DNA of 13,496 nt, taken from contig CAJUQZ010000127.1 in assembly GCA_910588755.1 (NCBI GenBank), forward strand, positions 1 through 13,496. Reading direction: 5' to 3'. A program made the position numbers and the translations under genes. Under the pieces are notes generated by a model. The model saw only the letters and a program-made list of their open reading frames with translations. It was not told the DNA's origin and did no database searches. Of the stretch, positions 6,988-13,496 are shown piece after piece. The stretch comes from an uncultured Lachnospiraceae bacterium (GTDB lineage Bacteria > Bacillota > Clostridia > Lachnospirales > Lachnospiraceae). Positions within the stretch are counted from its first letter, which is position 1. Each line of letters begins with the position of its first letter.

Positions 6988-8061
6988 TTATGGGTTGTCC
7001 GTATCTTTCGTCAGGTCAATTGTGACAGCACAGTTCTCAAGTACCTCCTCCGAACCCGGTATCATACTCCCGTTCGCATCCCATTGGACACGCACTGGTA
7101 TGAGCTTCATTGTTGGGGAATCGGCATCAAATCCTTTGATCTCCAAATCCTGTGAAAATGTTATGGTGCCTCCCTCCTTCTGTTCAGGATCAGAGCAGCC
7201 GTTGGAGCGCAGCCACTCATCATAGGTAAGGCGCCTTCCAGCTGCGTCCTCCAGAATATAGTCTCCCCACCGCAGAAGCTCCATCATGCCCTCCTCATAC
7301 ACCTCCCAATCCAGGTGCAGGTTGATGACGGACGGCGAGACAATTACATGATAAGAGACAATCTGTCCAAAATCCAGCCCGGTCACATTTCCGCTGCCCT
7401 GCACAGCAGTGCCAAGCTTATCGGATTCCACAGTAAAGCAATAGTCTGATCTGCTGTCCGGCGAAGTATATACCTGGGTTTTTACATTTATGACATCTGT
7501 GTCAGTTTTCTGCAACACAGGATCAACCACTGTAACCTTACACTCATAAATGCCGCTGCCCTCATCCGTCTCTGTCACATACTCGAGACGGCTGTCGAAG
7601 CCGTTGATATACACATGATCTCCCAGTTCAAAATACTCATTTTTCGGCTTCGCCCAAAACATCAGGGTAGCACCGTCGTAATAGACATCTGTCACCTGAA
7701 AAAGCGGCTCCGTCTGTACACCGTTGTCCACCGCTTCTGTTTCCGACTGCCCGGCAGACTCCATGATGATCACTCCCACTGACTCATCGCTATGGACAAT
7801 GGATTGCTCCGCTTTCTCTGCATTCATTCCCAACCCGCCTAGCCAGTTCTGGAACACCGGCAGGCGCGCCGCGGCGACGGTTCCTCCCGCTAAGACCAGA
7901 CATGCAACGAGTGGTAAAAGAAGCATTTTTTTCCGGGTTTTATTGCAGACAAGCTTCATCTGGGCGCGTACTTCGCTGGACACAATCTGCCGGAACCGCT
8001 CGGGTGTCCTAGGAAAGCTTCTGTCTAATTTGGCTGCAAAATTTTCATCGTTCATTCTCAT
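6988..8061 (-). CDS. Membrane-anchored anti-sigma-factor-like protein
   Basis: The 357-residue product starts at ATG 8061, six bases after GGAGG. A second ATG two codons later is possible. Residues 1-45 are cytoplasmic and charged, and should contact the sigma factor. Residues 46-65 (MLLLPLVACLVLAGGTVAAA) form a single membrane helix preceded by KTRKK, so the N-terminus is inside. The remaining roughly 290 residues are an extracytoplasmic, probably beta-rich domain of no family I can name with confidence. It overlaps the end of the ECF sigma gene by 17 bases, the usual arrangement of a sigma/anti-sigma pair. The large outside domain may sense an envelope signal. The role rests on context and topology; no zinc-finger anti-sigma motif is seen. 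Confidence 0.82.
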   Translation of the reverse strand: MRMNDENFAAKLDRSFPRTPERFRQIVSSEVRAQMKLVCNKTRKKMLLLPLVACLVLAGGTVAAARLPVFQNWLGGLGMNAEKAEQSIVHSDESVGVIIMESAGQSETEAVDNGVQTEPLFQVTDVYYDGATLMFWAKPKNEYFELGDHVYINGFDSRLEYVTETDEGSGIYECKVTVVDPVLQKTDTDVINVKTQVYTSPDSRSDYCFTVESDKLGTAVQGSGNVTGLDFGQIVSYHVIVSPSVINLHLDWEVYEEGMMELLRWGDYILEDAAGRRLTYDEWLRSNGCSDPEQKEGGTITFSQDLEIKGFDADSPTMKLIPVRVQWDANGSMIPGSEEVLENCAVTIDLTKDTDNP

Positions 8062-8545
8062 ATCTTTCCTCCCCCTCATATTCCGCTCTTTCCATAATGC
8101 AACGAAGATCCCTGCGCCCACGGCTTAGACGGCTCTTAACCGTCCCTGCAGGCACGCGCATTAGTTTTGCGATCTCCCCTATAGAATAGCCCTCCAGATA
8201 ATACAAAACGATGGTCAGACGGTATTCCTTTTTCAGCATCCCCAGCGCTTCATACAGATCCATATAGTCCGCACACTCAGACGCATACGCCTCTGGCTCT
8301 GTCAGCATGGCGGTGCTCTTTTCCCGCTTTTTCAACAGGCTGTAACACTCGTGAATCAATATTCTGGTCAGCCATGTTTTCGCATAGGCATCCTGCCGAA
8401 GGGTTCCCAGCCTGCCAAAGCCTGTAGCGATCGCCTCCTGCACCGCGTCCTCGCAGTCCGCATCGTATTTGAGGATACTCTTGGATATCCGGTACAGACT
8501 GTCTGTGGAAGAAAGCACCACATTGGCAAATGCTTCTTTATCCAT
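8045..8545 (-). CDS. ECF-type RNA polymerase sigma factor
   Basis: The 166-residue protein has the two ECF domains only. Sigma-2 spans about residues 10-75, with DAVQEAIATGFGRLGTL and KTWLTRILIHECYSLLKKR. Sigma-4 spans about 95-150, with the helix-turn-helix YSIGEIAKLMRVPAGTVKSR and the tail LSRGRRDLR. The ATG at 8545 follows GGAGAGGG; the open frame upstream of it is low-complexity Lys/Arg without a ribosome site. It directs RNA polymerase to a small regulon and is presumably held inactive by the overlapping downstream membrane protein. A possible ECF-type promoter lies upstream and suggests autoregulation. The target genes cannot be read from the sequence. Confidence 0.93.
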   Translation of the reverse strand: MDKEAFANVVLSSTDSLYRISKSILKYDADCEDAVQEAIATGFGRLGTLRQDAYAKTWLTRILIHECYSLLKKREKSTAMLTEPEAYASECADYMDLYEALGMLKKEYRLTIVLYYLEGYSIGEIAKLMRVPAGTVKSRLSRGRRDLRCIMERAEYEGEERYENER

Positions 8546-8596
8546 TTTGCCCTCTCCTTTCCTCTTTCGCTCTTTCCTTTTGCACAGCATTCACTG

Positions 8597-8622
8597 CTGT
8601 TATAATCCGTCTGTCATAACAG
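8597..8622. repeat. Inverted repeat in the sigma factor leader
   Basis: CTGTTAT (8597-8603) and ATAACAG (8616-8622) form a perfect seven-base dyad with a 12-base centre. It lies just downstream of the possible ECF promoter and about 50 bases before the sigma start. It could be an operator or a leader hairpin. There is no T tract to make it a terminator. Confidence 0.5.
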
Positions 8623-8631
8623 ATTACAATT

Positions 8632-8661
8632 ATTAGAGGAAAAACATACGAAAAAGGTTCC
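8632..8661 (-). promoter_or_regulatory. Possible ECF-type autoregulatory promoter
   Basis: On the minus strand GGAACCT (-35, 8655-8661) and TCTAAT (-10, 8632-8637) are separated by 17 bases. GAAC and TCTAA at this spacing resemble promoters read by sigma-E-like ECF factors. It starts right after the ankyrin-like gene and about 80 bases before the sigma gene. The match is by eye only. Confidence 0.4.
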
Positions 8662-8674
8662 CGAAAAAGCAGAA

Positions 8675-9367
8675 TTATGTTCCTGACAGCTCCCGCTTTC
8701 GCGCATTTAGTATCCTGCAAAGCTCCTTCACCCTGGGCGCAAGCGCCGCATCTTTGATCTGGCGCAGGGCACTAAGCTCGAGTTTGATTGACTCTTTGCT
8801 GTCCTCCATTGCATACTGTTCTTTCAGTGCATCGAATAAATGTTCATCCTGCATAATATGTGCAAGCATATCATACTGATTCATCATGGAGATCGCCTCT
8901 ATCGTTGCACGGACCAGCTCACGGACAAATTCCTCATCTTCCGCAAAGATTTCCCGCTGCCTGTCCAGCCAGTAGGACACCATCGTCCTGTCATTATGCA
9001 TCGCCGCGGCAATCGCAGGATTGCGATAAGTTCCCGATAATTTCAGATTCCTCTCAATCTCAATATTTAGCCCCAGCAGATACTCCGCCTGCTCCCGGGT
9101 ATGGGCAACATTCAGCGCATTTCCCGCAATGATGCTGCCTCTCATCCTGCAGTGCACATCCGCCCCCATACCGGCAAGCAGCTTTGCAGTTTCAAAGCGG
9201 TTCCACCATATGGCCCTTAAAAACAGATCGGAACCGGATTTTAGAATCTCCGTTACCGCATCCACATTGGACCTGATCTGGCCAATGATATCCTCCTCTG
9301 TGATATCCTGCTTGCGAAACTGATCGTATAGTTCCCCTTCTAATTTATTTAACGCCTGTTCTGTCAT
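8675..9367 (-). CDS. Ankyrin-repeat-like protein
   Basis: The 230-residue protein is soluble and helical. Residues 44-75 (SGSDLFLRAIWWNRFETAK, then LLAGMGADVHCR) follow the ankyrin pattern of a helix pair ending in GADV. NALNVAHTREQAEYLLGLNIE (83-103) looks like a second repeat, and NPAIAAAMHNDRTMVSYWLD (116-135) a third. The last 90 residues are helical and unassigned. The ATG at 9367 overlaps the stop of the upstream oxidoreductase as ATGA, so the two are translationally coupled. A TTG at 9385 is an alternative start with less support. A protein-interaction role is likely, and the partner is unknown. No terminator separates it from the sigma factor gene. Confidence 0.75.
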   Translation of the reverse strand: MTEQALNKLEGELYDQFRKQDITEEDIIGQIRSNVDAVTEILKSGSDLFLRAIWWNRFETAKLLAGMGADVHCRMRGSIIAGNALNVAHTREQAEYLLGLNIEIERNLKLSGTYRNPAIAAAMHNDRTMVSYWLDRQREIFAEDEEFVRELVRATIEAISMMNQYDMLAHIMQDEHLFDALKEQYAMEDSKESIKLELSALRQIKDAALAPRVKELCRILNARKRELSGT

Positions 9368-9909
9368 AATGTTATCTCTCTGCAAAATTCGACGATTTCA
9401 TTTTTCCTTTTTTGAACTTCCTCTTTATTTTCTATGGCGCACAACCCTAATTTCCCGCAGCATTCAATCTCCAGGTGTCCATAAAAATGCTCAATACTCT
9501 CAATAACCCTATCACATTCTGTCATACTTGGACCTGTTCTTAACGCCACTGCGTACCCTTTTTTCCCTCTGCTTATCACTGCGTGTGGTTCATGTGTGTT
9601 GCACCAGGGGGTGCACCGGTCAATAAAGGCTTTAAACTGCCCGGGGATATCTGCCCAGTAAGAAGGAGCTACAGATACGATACAATCTGCCCATTCATAC
9701 TCCATAATCACCCGCTCCACATCATCATGCTGAATACATGTTGCCGTAGTGTGACAGGATCTGCACCCTTTACAATAATGAATATCAAAATCATCGATAC
9801 AGACGCTTTTCACATCACACCGCTGCTTTAGACAGTCCGATATGATATGTACTATTTCAGCAGTTGCCCCATTTTTCACCGGACTGCAATTCATCACTAA
9901 CACTCTCAC
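9364..9909 (-). CDS. Flavodoxin-fold NAD(P)H-dependent oxidoreductase with cysteine motif
   Basis: The 181-residue product has the NADPH-dependent FMN reductase / iron-sulfur flavoprotein layout: beta strand MRVLVMNCSP, FMN phosphate loop SPVKNGATAEI (9-19), and APSYWADIPGQFKAFIDRC (81-99), the usual flavin and dimer segment. Between them is CKGCRSCHTTATC (46-58), the C-x2-C-x2-C-x5-C pattern. In some relatives this binds a 4Fe-4S cluster; in others it is redox-active cysteines. It should transfer electrons from NAD(P)H to an unknown acceptor in the cytoplasm. The start is GTG at 9909, seven bases after GGGAGGT. A strong promoter with a dyad over its -10 lies immediately upstream, and the ankyrin-like gene follows with an ATGA overlap. 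Confidence 0.92.
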   Translation of the reverse strand: MRVLVMNCSPVKNGATAEIVHIISDCLKQRCDVKSVCIDDFDIHYCKGCRSCHTTATCIQHDDVERVIMEYEWADCIVSVAPSYWADIPGQFKAFIDRCTPWCNTHEPHAVISRGKKGYAVALRTGPSMTECDRVIESIEHFYGHLEIECCGKLGLCAIENKEEVQKRKNEIVEFCREITL

Positions 9910-9939
9910 GATATTTACCTCCCTATCTTCCTAATTGAT

Positions 9940-9975
9940 ATATTTAATTGTAAAATATTTACCGATTGCTGACAA
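9940..9975 (-). promoter_or_regulatory. Promoter with operator-like dyad for the oxidoreductase-ankyrin operon
   Basis: On the minus strand TTGTCA (9970-9975), a 17-bp spacer and TACAAT (9947-9952). The arms ATATTT (9940-9945) and AAATAT (9953-9958) bracket the -10 exactly, which is where a repressor would block RNA polymerase. ATTGT and ACAAT also form a wider dyad across the -10 and -35. A divergent regulator gene would be expected, but only a short ORF is found there. Confidence 0.7.
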
Positions 9976-10022
9976 TACTAAATGACTGCGGTGGAAGAAA
10001 ATTTCAAAAAGGGAGATTTGTT

Positions 10023-10205
10023 ATGCACAGAAGCATGCATAGGCAGGTCCGTGGCATAATGAGAACAAAATTGAGCTTCTCAAACCAACCCGGAAAAATA
10101 TTGCATTTATTGAGAACATGTGCTATGTTTGATGTGAATTATTCAGAAAAAACGGATGGCAGCGATATGTCCCGGCACTCATGTGACGCACCGGATCATC
10201 CATGA
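10023..10205 (+). pseudogene. Short ORF or gene remnant divergent from the oxidoreductase
   Basis: ATG at 10023 follows GGGAGAT at good spacing and opens 60 codons, beginning MHRSMHRQVRGIMRTK. Residues 19-31 (SNQPGKILHLLRT) resemble the first helix of small MarR-type regulators, which often sit divergent to such oxidoreductases, but no helix-turn-helix follows. It may be a decayed regulator, a small protein or chance. I do not recognise it firmly. Confidence 0.25.
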
Positions 10206-10275
10206 TCTGGCTATCTTGTCACATGTTATTTCTAAACAATTCCTTGGAATTTCATTTGATAGGGAGGTGGACAAA

Positions 10276-10344
10276 ATGACAATAAAAACAATAAGTCATC
10301 TGATAAAATCAAATGCTGTTTTGCCCTCTACCCATATAGTATAA
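10276..10344 (+). CDS. 22-codon micro-ORF with strong ribosome site
   Basis: AGGGAGGTGG lies directly before ATG 10276, and the frame encodes MTIKTISHLIKSNAVLPSTH and two more residues before TAA. The ribosome site is as good as that of any gene here. A perfect TATAAT (10340-10345) with a weak -35 overlaps its end. It could be a leader peptide for the hairpin-rich region that follows, or the 5' end of a deleted gene. Confidence 0.35.
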   Translation: MTIKTISHLIKSNAVLPSTHIV

Positions 10345-10368
10345 TAATACCTTTTAAATAGATAACTG

Positions 10369-10609
10369 GGCGGGAAAGGCATTCCCTGCCTCTTGCGTCC
10401 TGTGTGCCGCCTTGGCGGTATACTTCCATGTGCAAACTTTATGTATATGGTTTTGCACATTGCGCACGGGCTGTGTATAAAAATTGCTTCTGATTTTGTC
10501 AGGGGCAATTTTTTATGCACACGGGCACATAAAGAATTTAGCAGCTTCGCTACACGTGCCTGGCGCACGAGCAGGGAGAAAGACTTATCTCCTGCTCGAT
10601 TGTGCATCG
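10369..10609 (+). other. Hairpin-rich structured region (possible leader RNA or mobile-element remnant)
   Basis: Successive inverted repeats fill about 240 bases: GGCGGGAA with TTCCCTGCC (10369-10390); CCGCC with GGCGG (10407-10418); ATGTGCAAAC with GTTTTGCACAT (10428-10460); the terminator at 10480-10514; TTTATG with CATAAA (10512-10533); CGAGCAGG with CCTGCTCG (10568-10598); CGAT with ATCG (10597-10609). After it come GGAAGGAGATAAAATCT and ATG 10657. The layout fits a 5' regulatory leader for a plus-strand gene, now broken, as seen before some resistance genes. An oriT-like or other element-borne role is the alternative. No known RNA family is recognised. Confidence 0.5.
10480..10514 (+). 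terminator. Bidirectional rho-independent terminator
   Basis: AAAATTGCTTCTGA (10480-10493) pairs with TCAGGGGCAATTTT (10499-10512) through 14 pairs including two G-U, around a TTTTG loop, followed by T residues. The opposite strand also ends in TTTTTAT, so it can stop the minus-strand oxidoreductase transcript as well. Confidence 0.8.
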
Positions 10610-10656
10610 AACAGGAAACATCTCCCCGGCCCGAGGTCTGGAAGGAGATAAAATCT

Positions 10657-10957
10657 ATGAACAAACAAATGTTTATTCAACAGCATACTGAAAACTAAAA
10701 CAGTTTAAATGACAACAGCAGAGTGATAAAAATAATCAGATATCCCGATGTCATGCTGCTGCAGTCCATGACCAAAAGGCACGGCAAGATGGCCGGCGAT
10801 GTTATGAGAGGCTTGACAAATATGATTTCCACGGACCATTACCAATCCGACTTCTTCTGCGCGGTCATGTATAACAGCGACTGTGAGATCATCGGACACG
10901 CGAATTTTACCCGCAGCAGAAAACCGTCAGGGGACAAGTTTATCGGTGTCGTGCACG
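10657..10957 (+). pseudogene. Probable broken GNAT-type acetyltransferase (N-terminal remnant)
   Basis: ATG 10657 has a good ribosome site (GGAAGGAG) but reads only 13 codons, MNKQMFIQQHTEN, before TAA at 10696-10698. The same frame then continues open from GTG 10723, with MIKIIRYPDVMLLQSMTKRH and later YNSDCEIIGHANF. The last phrase looks like the beta4 region of GNAT N-acetyltransferases. No ribosome site precedes 10723. The frame runs on into the antisense of the neighbouring oxidoreductase, so the C-terminal acetyl-CoA-binding half is missing. It is read as a gene fragment with a stop near its start. The family call is tentative. Confidence 0.4.
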
Positions 10958-12256
10958 CTATTTCGCCAAATCACCGTTTGCGGGATTATCAAGCACCCTG
11001 CCGCTTTCGTCAAAGCGCGAACCGTGGCAGGCGCAGTCCCACGAGTGTTCGGCGGGATTCCATTTCAGCGCGCAGCCAAGATGGGGACACCTCTTTCTGG
11101 ACGGCGTGAGCAGATTCTTTGCAGATTCAAACCCGTTTATAAGAAGCTGCCATCTGATCATGTTCCTCGACGGATCAAAAAGCTCCTCAAAATCGCTGCG
11201 CCTGCCGCACACCATATCGCAAAGCAGCATAGCCGCGGTCATTGCGCCCGTCATGCCCCACTTGTTGAAACCTCCCGCGACATAGAGATTTGGTGTATTT
11301 TTCGAATACTTTCCGATGTACGGGATACTGTCAAGGCTCATACAATCCTGCGCCGCCCAGCAATATTTTTCGACGGCGCCAGGATAATTCTTTTTTGCAA
11401 AGTCCCGCAATTCCTGCCAGTTCCCGCCGTTTTTGCCCGTGCGGTGCCCACCGCCGCCCAATAGCAGCAGGCCGCCGTAATTCCGAAAAGAGAAGCCTGT
11501 TTTGGCTTCGTCAACGTACATTCCCCCAACGTTCTGCGCATTTTCCAGCGCGATTACATAAGAGCGGTGCTGATACAGCTTCATGAAATAGCCGCCGTGT
11601 TTATTGATAAAGGGGAAGTGCGTCGTCACGATCACTTTATCCGCATTAATTTTTCCACAGTCTGTGACAGCTGCCGTGTCAATCATTTCTCGAACAAATG
11701 TGTGCTCGTAGATGTTCAGATTTTTGGAGATGGAAAGCAGAAACTTTAACGGGTGGAACTGCGCCTGATTCTCAAAACATACTGCGCCTACTGTGCCTGC
11801 GGGAATGGGTAAATCGCTCGCAAGCATAGCGTTATAACCGATATTTGAGAGCGCCTCAAGTTCCTCATCAAGCTTTCGGCGATCATCGGTAACATACACA
11901 TAATTATTTTTGATCTCATATTCGCAGTCGATATCATGGCAAAGTTCAGCATACTTCTCAAAGGCGGCGCGGTTTGCCTGCAGATACATTTTTGCCGTCT
12001 CTGGCCCATAGCTTTTAAGCAGTTTATGATAGATTAGTCCATGCTGAAAGGTAATCTTTGCCGTAGTGTTTCCTGTCGTCCCACCGCAGATTCTGTCCTT
12101 TTCGACAAGGATATATGGCACACCGTTTTCCTTCAGGAAATATGCGGTCAATATTCCGGCAATGCCCCCGCCTATGATTAACACCTCTGTTTCAGTATCG
12201 CCCTCAAGCGTAGGAAAATCGCGGCGCGTAACAGTTTCATTCCATAGTGATTTCAA
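10958..12256 (-). CDS. FAD-dependent oxidoreductase with C-terminal Rieske-type 2Fe-2S motif
   Basis: The 432-residue protein is of the DAO/YhfW-like class. The FAD Rossmann motif is VLIIGGGIAG (25-34) with the acidic residue E52 after the second strand. YVAGGFNKWGMTGAMTAA near residue 330 is the C-terminal FAD contact. The Rieske ligands follow the C-x-H-x15-C-x2-H pattern, C390/H392 and C408/H411 in RCPHLGC and WDCACHGSRF, with C395 and C410 as the extra cysteine pair. The N-terminal strands of a full Rieske domain are lacking, which I believe is normal for clostridial members. The start is TTG 12256, with AAAGGA upstream and an in-frame TAA two codons before it. The substrate is unknown. 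The transcript probably ends at the bidirectional terminator at 10480-10514. Confidence 0.92.
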   Translation of the reverse strand: MKSLWNETVTRRDFPTLEGDTETEVLIIGGGIAGILTAYFLKENGVPYILVEKDRICGGTTGNTTAKITFQHGLIYHKLLKSYGPETAKMYLQANRAAFEKYAELCHDIDCEYEIKNNYVYVTDDRRKLDEELEALSNIGYNAMLASDLPIPAGTVGAVCFENQAQFHPLKFLLSISKNLNIYEHTFVREMIDTAAVTDCGKINADKVIVTTHFPFINKHGGYFMKLYQHRSYVIALENAQNVGGMYVDEAKTGFSFRNYGGLLLLGGGGHRTGKNGGNWQELRDFAKKNYPGAVEKYCWAAQDCMSLDSIPYIGKYSKNTPNLYVAGGFNKWGMTGAMTAAMLLCDMVCGRRSDFEELFDPSRNMIRWQLLINGFESAKNLLTPSRKRCPHLGCALKWNPAEHSWDCACHGSRFDESGRVLDNPANGDLAK

Positions 12257-12395
12257 GATTTACAGTCCTTTCATTTAGATTCATGCCTGTTCCTATTTTT
12301 TCGTTTATTGCAGAATTTATTCGAGGCACAGTAAACCTTTTCCCTGTTTGATTTTTTGCACACGATATTTGATAGCACTTCAATGCTTTCGGGAA

Positions 12396-13070
12396 CTATA
12401 CTTGCTTATACGAAAAATCGACTCTTTCACTGTGTTCTAACTGTTCCAGCACTTTCTCATAATACTGCTGCTGGTACAGCAAACGCTCCGCAATCATCTG
12501 TCTTGCCGTCTCCGTGCCGGACTTTTCTCCGAGCCGCCGCCTGATCCAGTTCATCTTCTCTTGAAGCCACTTGCGTTTCTCCTCGATCTGAAGATTCCGA
12601 AAGTCCGCATATTCCATAGCGTCATATATCCGATAGGCATCGAACCGGTCAACGTCGTCCGCATCCCCGATGCTGCAGGCAAAAGCGGTTTTTTCTCCCG
12701 GAAAATCGGCCTTGCCGTCTACATGGATCGCAATGCCATAGCAAATTTCCTGCACCCGCTCCTCTCCCAGCGTAAGCTGCTCCAGAAAAGGTCTTGCCAG
12801 CCGCGCCGACATCCTCCCGTGTTCCTGCCAGATGTTCTGGCGTCCCTCCCCTGTCTCGAATGGCATGCTGTACCCTACGTCGTGCAAAAGTGCGCCGATA
12901 ATCAGCCCCTCCTCATCCAAACCTTCTTTGCGCGCGATTTGGGCCGCCGCATAAGCCGCCCGGTAGGAATGCTGCAAGCGATACTCCCCATCGGCAGGAT
13001 GCTCCCGAAAATAGGCGCAGCCGGCAAACTGCTCTTTCAAAAATGCTTCTGTCTTCCGGATATTTGTCAT
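12396..13070 (-). CDS. HD-domain phosphohydrolase
   Basis: The 224-residue protein carries the metal-binding HD pattern: H34 in LQHSYRAAYAAAQIA, H63-D64 in GALLHDVGYS, H84 in EHGRMSAR, H116 in AIHVDGK and D136/D138 in IGDADDVDRF. Such proteins hydrolyse phosphate esters, often nucleotides, using one or two metal ions in the cytoplasm. The substrate here cannot be told. The C-terminal 80 residues are a charged helical extension (KRKWLQEKMNWIRRRLGEK). ATG 13070 follows AAAGGAG. It starts 47 bases after the methyltransferase stop, so the two are probably co-transcribed. No terminator is evident in the 139-base gap before the FAD oxidoreductase. Confidence 0.9.
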   Translation of the reverse strand: MTNIRKTEAFLKEQFAGCAYFREHPADGEYRLQHSYRAAYAAAQIARKEGLDEEGLIIGALLHDVGYSMPFETGEGRQNIWQEHGRMSARLARPFLEQLTLGEERVQEICYGIAIHVDGKADFPGEKTAFACSIGDADDVDRFDAYRIYDAMEYADFRNLQIEEKRKWLQEKMNWIRRRLGEKSGTETARQMIAERLLYQQQYYEKVLEQLEHSERVDFSYKQV

Positions 13071-13117
13071 GCTCCAGATCTCCTTTGTATTTTCACTGTA
13101 TTTTTGCCTGACAGTTC

Positions 13118-13496
13118 TTACTTTGCAATCAAAAAATACTGTATCATCGGTCCCACAATTTCCTTTTTGTCAATTACAAAATAAGCGTCAAGTATTGTTT
13201 CAAATGCTTCCGACGATAAATCAAACTGATCCTGTCTGCCCAAGTATTCTTCTATCAGCTTTGAAATTTCAAATTCAGGGCTTCCAATATTGGGAATGTC
13301 GAGGACAAATTTTCCATTGGGTTTCATAATGCGGGAAAACTCCGCAACGGCCTGCTGCACAAACTCTTTTTCAAAATATTCCAGAGAGCCTACACACGCG
13401 CCAATATCAAAAAAACTGTCCTCATACGGTGTCTCATGCATACTAAACTGTACCCCTTGTCAAGGACAAATTTTTTATTTTGTTGCAGGGAATATG
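13118..13496 (-). pseudogene. Class I SAM-dependent methyltransferase, frameshifted and cut by window edge
   Basis: From ATG 13441 the frame encodes 107 residues with the second half of a Rossmann methyltransferase: MHETPYEDSFFDIGACVGSL (motif II region), FSRIMKPNGKFVLDIPN (motif III) and a final beta hairpin IQYFLIAK. The N-terminal half with the glycine-rich SAM loop is missing. Upstream, a different frame is open to the right edge and reads IKNLSLTRGTV before TAG. Skipping one base at GTTTAG (about 13446-13451) joins it smoothly to SMHETPYED, as expected for this fold. So one extra base, either a true mutation or a sequencing error, probably splits the gene. A truncated protein from ATG 13441 is the alternative. 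Confidence 0.7.

Noticed and set aside
12257..12395. Promoter for the FAD oxidoreductase in the gap after the HD gene
   Set aside because: Only poor matches (TTTACT, AATAAA) with wrong spacing were seen, so none is called. Apart from the AAAGGA ribosome site of the FAD oxidoreductase, nothing else is visible in this gap.
13441..13460. TTGACA near 13455 as a promoter for the HD-domain gene
   Set aside because: No -10 element is found at 16-18 bases, and the sequence lies within the methyltransferase frame.

Overview
The window looks like a chromosomal accessory stretch from a low-to-moderate-GC Firmicute, most likely a gut clostridium of the Lachnospiraceae type. This is inferred from strong AGGAGG-type ribosome binding sites, sigma-A-like promoters with 16-17 bp spacers, a T-box riboswitch, a PC4-like YdbC protein, a large AAA/PD-(D/E)XK protein and an ECF sigma/anti-sigma pair. 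No rRNA or tRNA gene, CRISPR array or complete insertion sequence is visible.

Every gene that looks intact is on the minus strand, so transcription runs from high to low coordinates. From the right edge: a methyltransferase fragment with an apparent frameshift (13118-13496); an HD-domain hydrolase (12396-13070); an FAD oxidoreductase with a C-terminal Rieske-type cluster motif (10958-12256). Next comes about 1 kb without an intact gene (9910-10957). It holds plus-strand remnants, a 22-codon ORF with a strong ribosome site, a row of hairpins with a bidirectional terminator, and what looks like a broken acetyltransferase.

Left of that is a two-gene unit, a cysteine-motif flavodoxin-fold NAD(P)H oxidoreductase (9364-9909) translationally coupled to an ankyrin-like protein (8675-9367). 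It is followed by an ECF sigma factor (8045-8545) whose end overlaps a single-pass membrane anti-sigma-like protein (6988-8061). A possible ECF-type promoter directly upstream suggests the pair controls itself.

The middle is a valyl-tRNA synthetase of the compact rickettsial/archaeal-like type (4154-6526). It sits behind its own promoter and a complete T-box leader whose specifier reads as GUA (valine). Downstream, with its own promoter, is an AAA-ATPase/PD-(D/E)XK nuclease protein (2467-4050) followed 6 nt later by a PC4-like ssDNA-binding protein (2239-2460). Then come a hypothetical protein with its own promoter and terminator (1646-2116), and a TPR protein (1-1321, cut by the left edge) whose C-terminal half is a Tyr/Asn/Gly/Gln/Asp-rich, prion-like repeat tail encoded by 30-bp and 42-bp tandem repeats.

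The points most worth a second look are the prion-like tail with exact 42-bp repeats, the nuclease/ssDNA-binding pair, the T-box-controlled ValRS, and the hairpin-rich region at 10369-10609. I see no clear evidence for a wholly new multi-gene system. The nuclease/PC4 pair and the structured RNA region are the best candidates.
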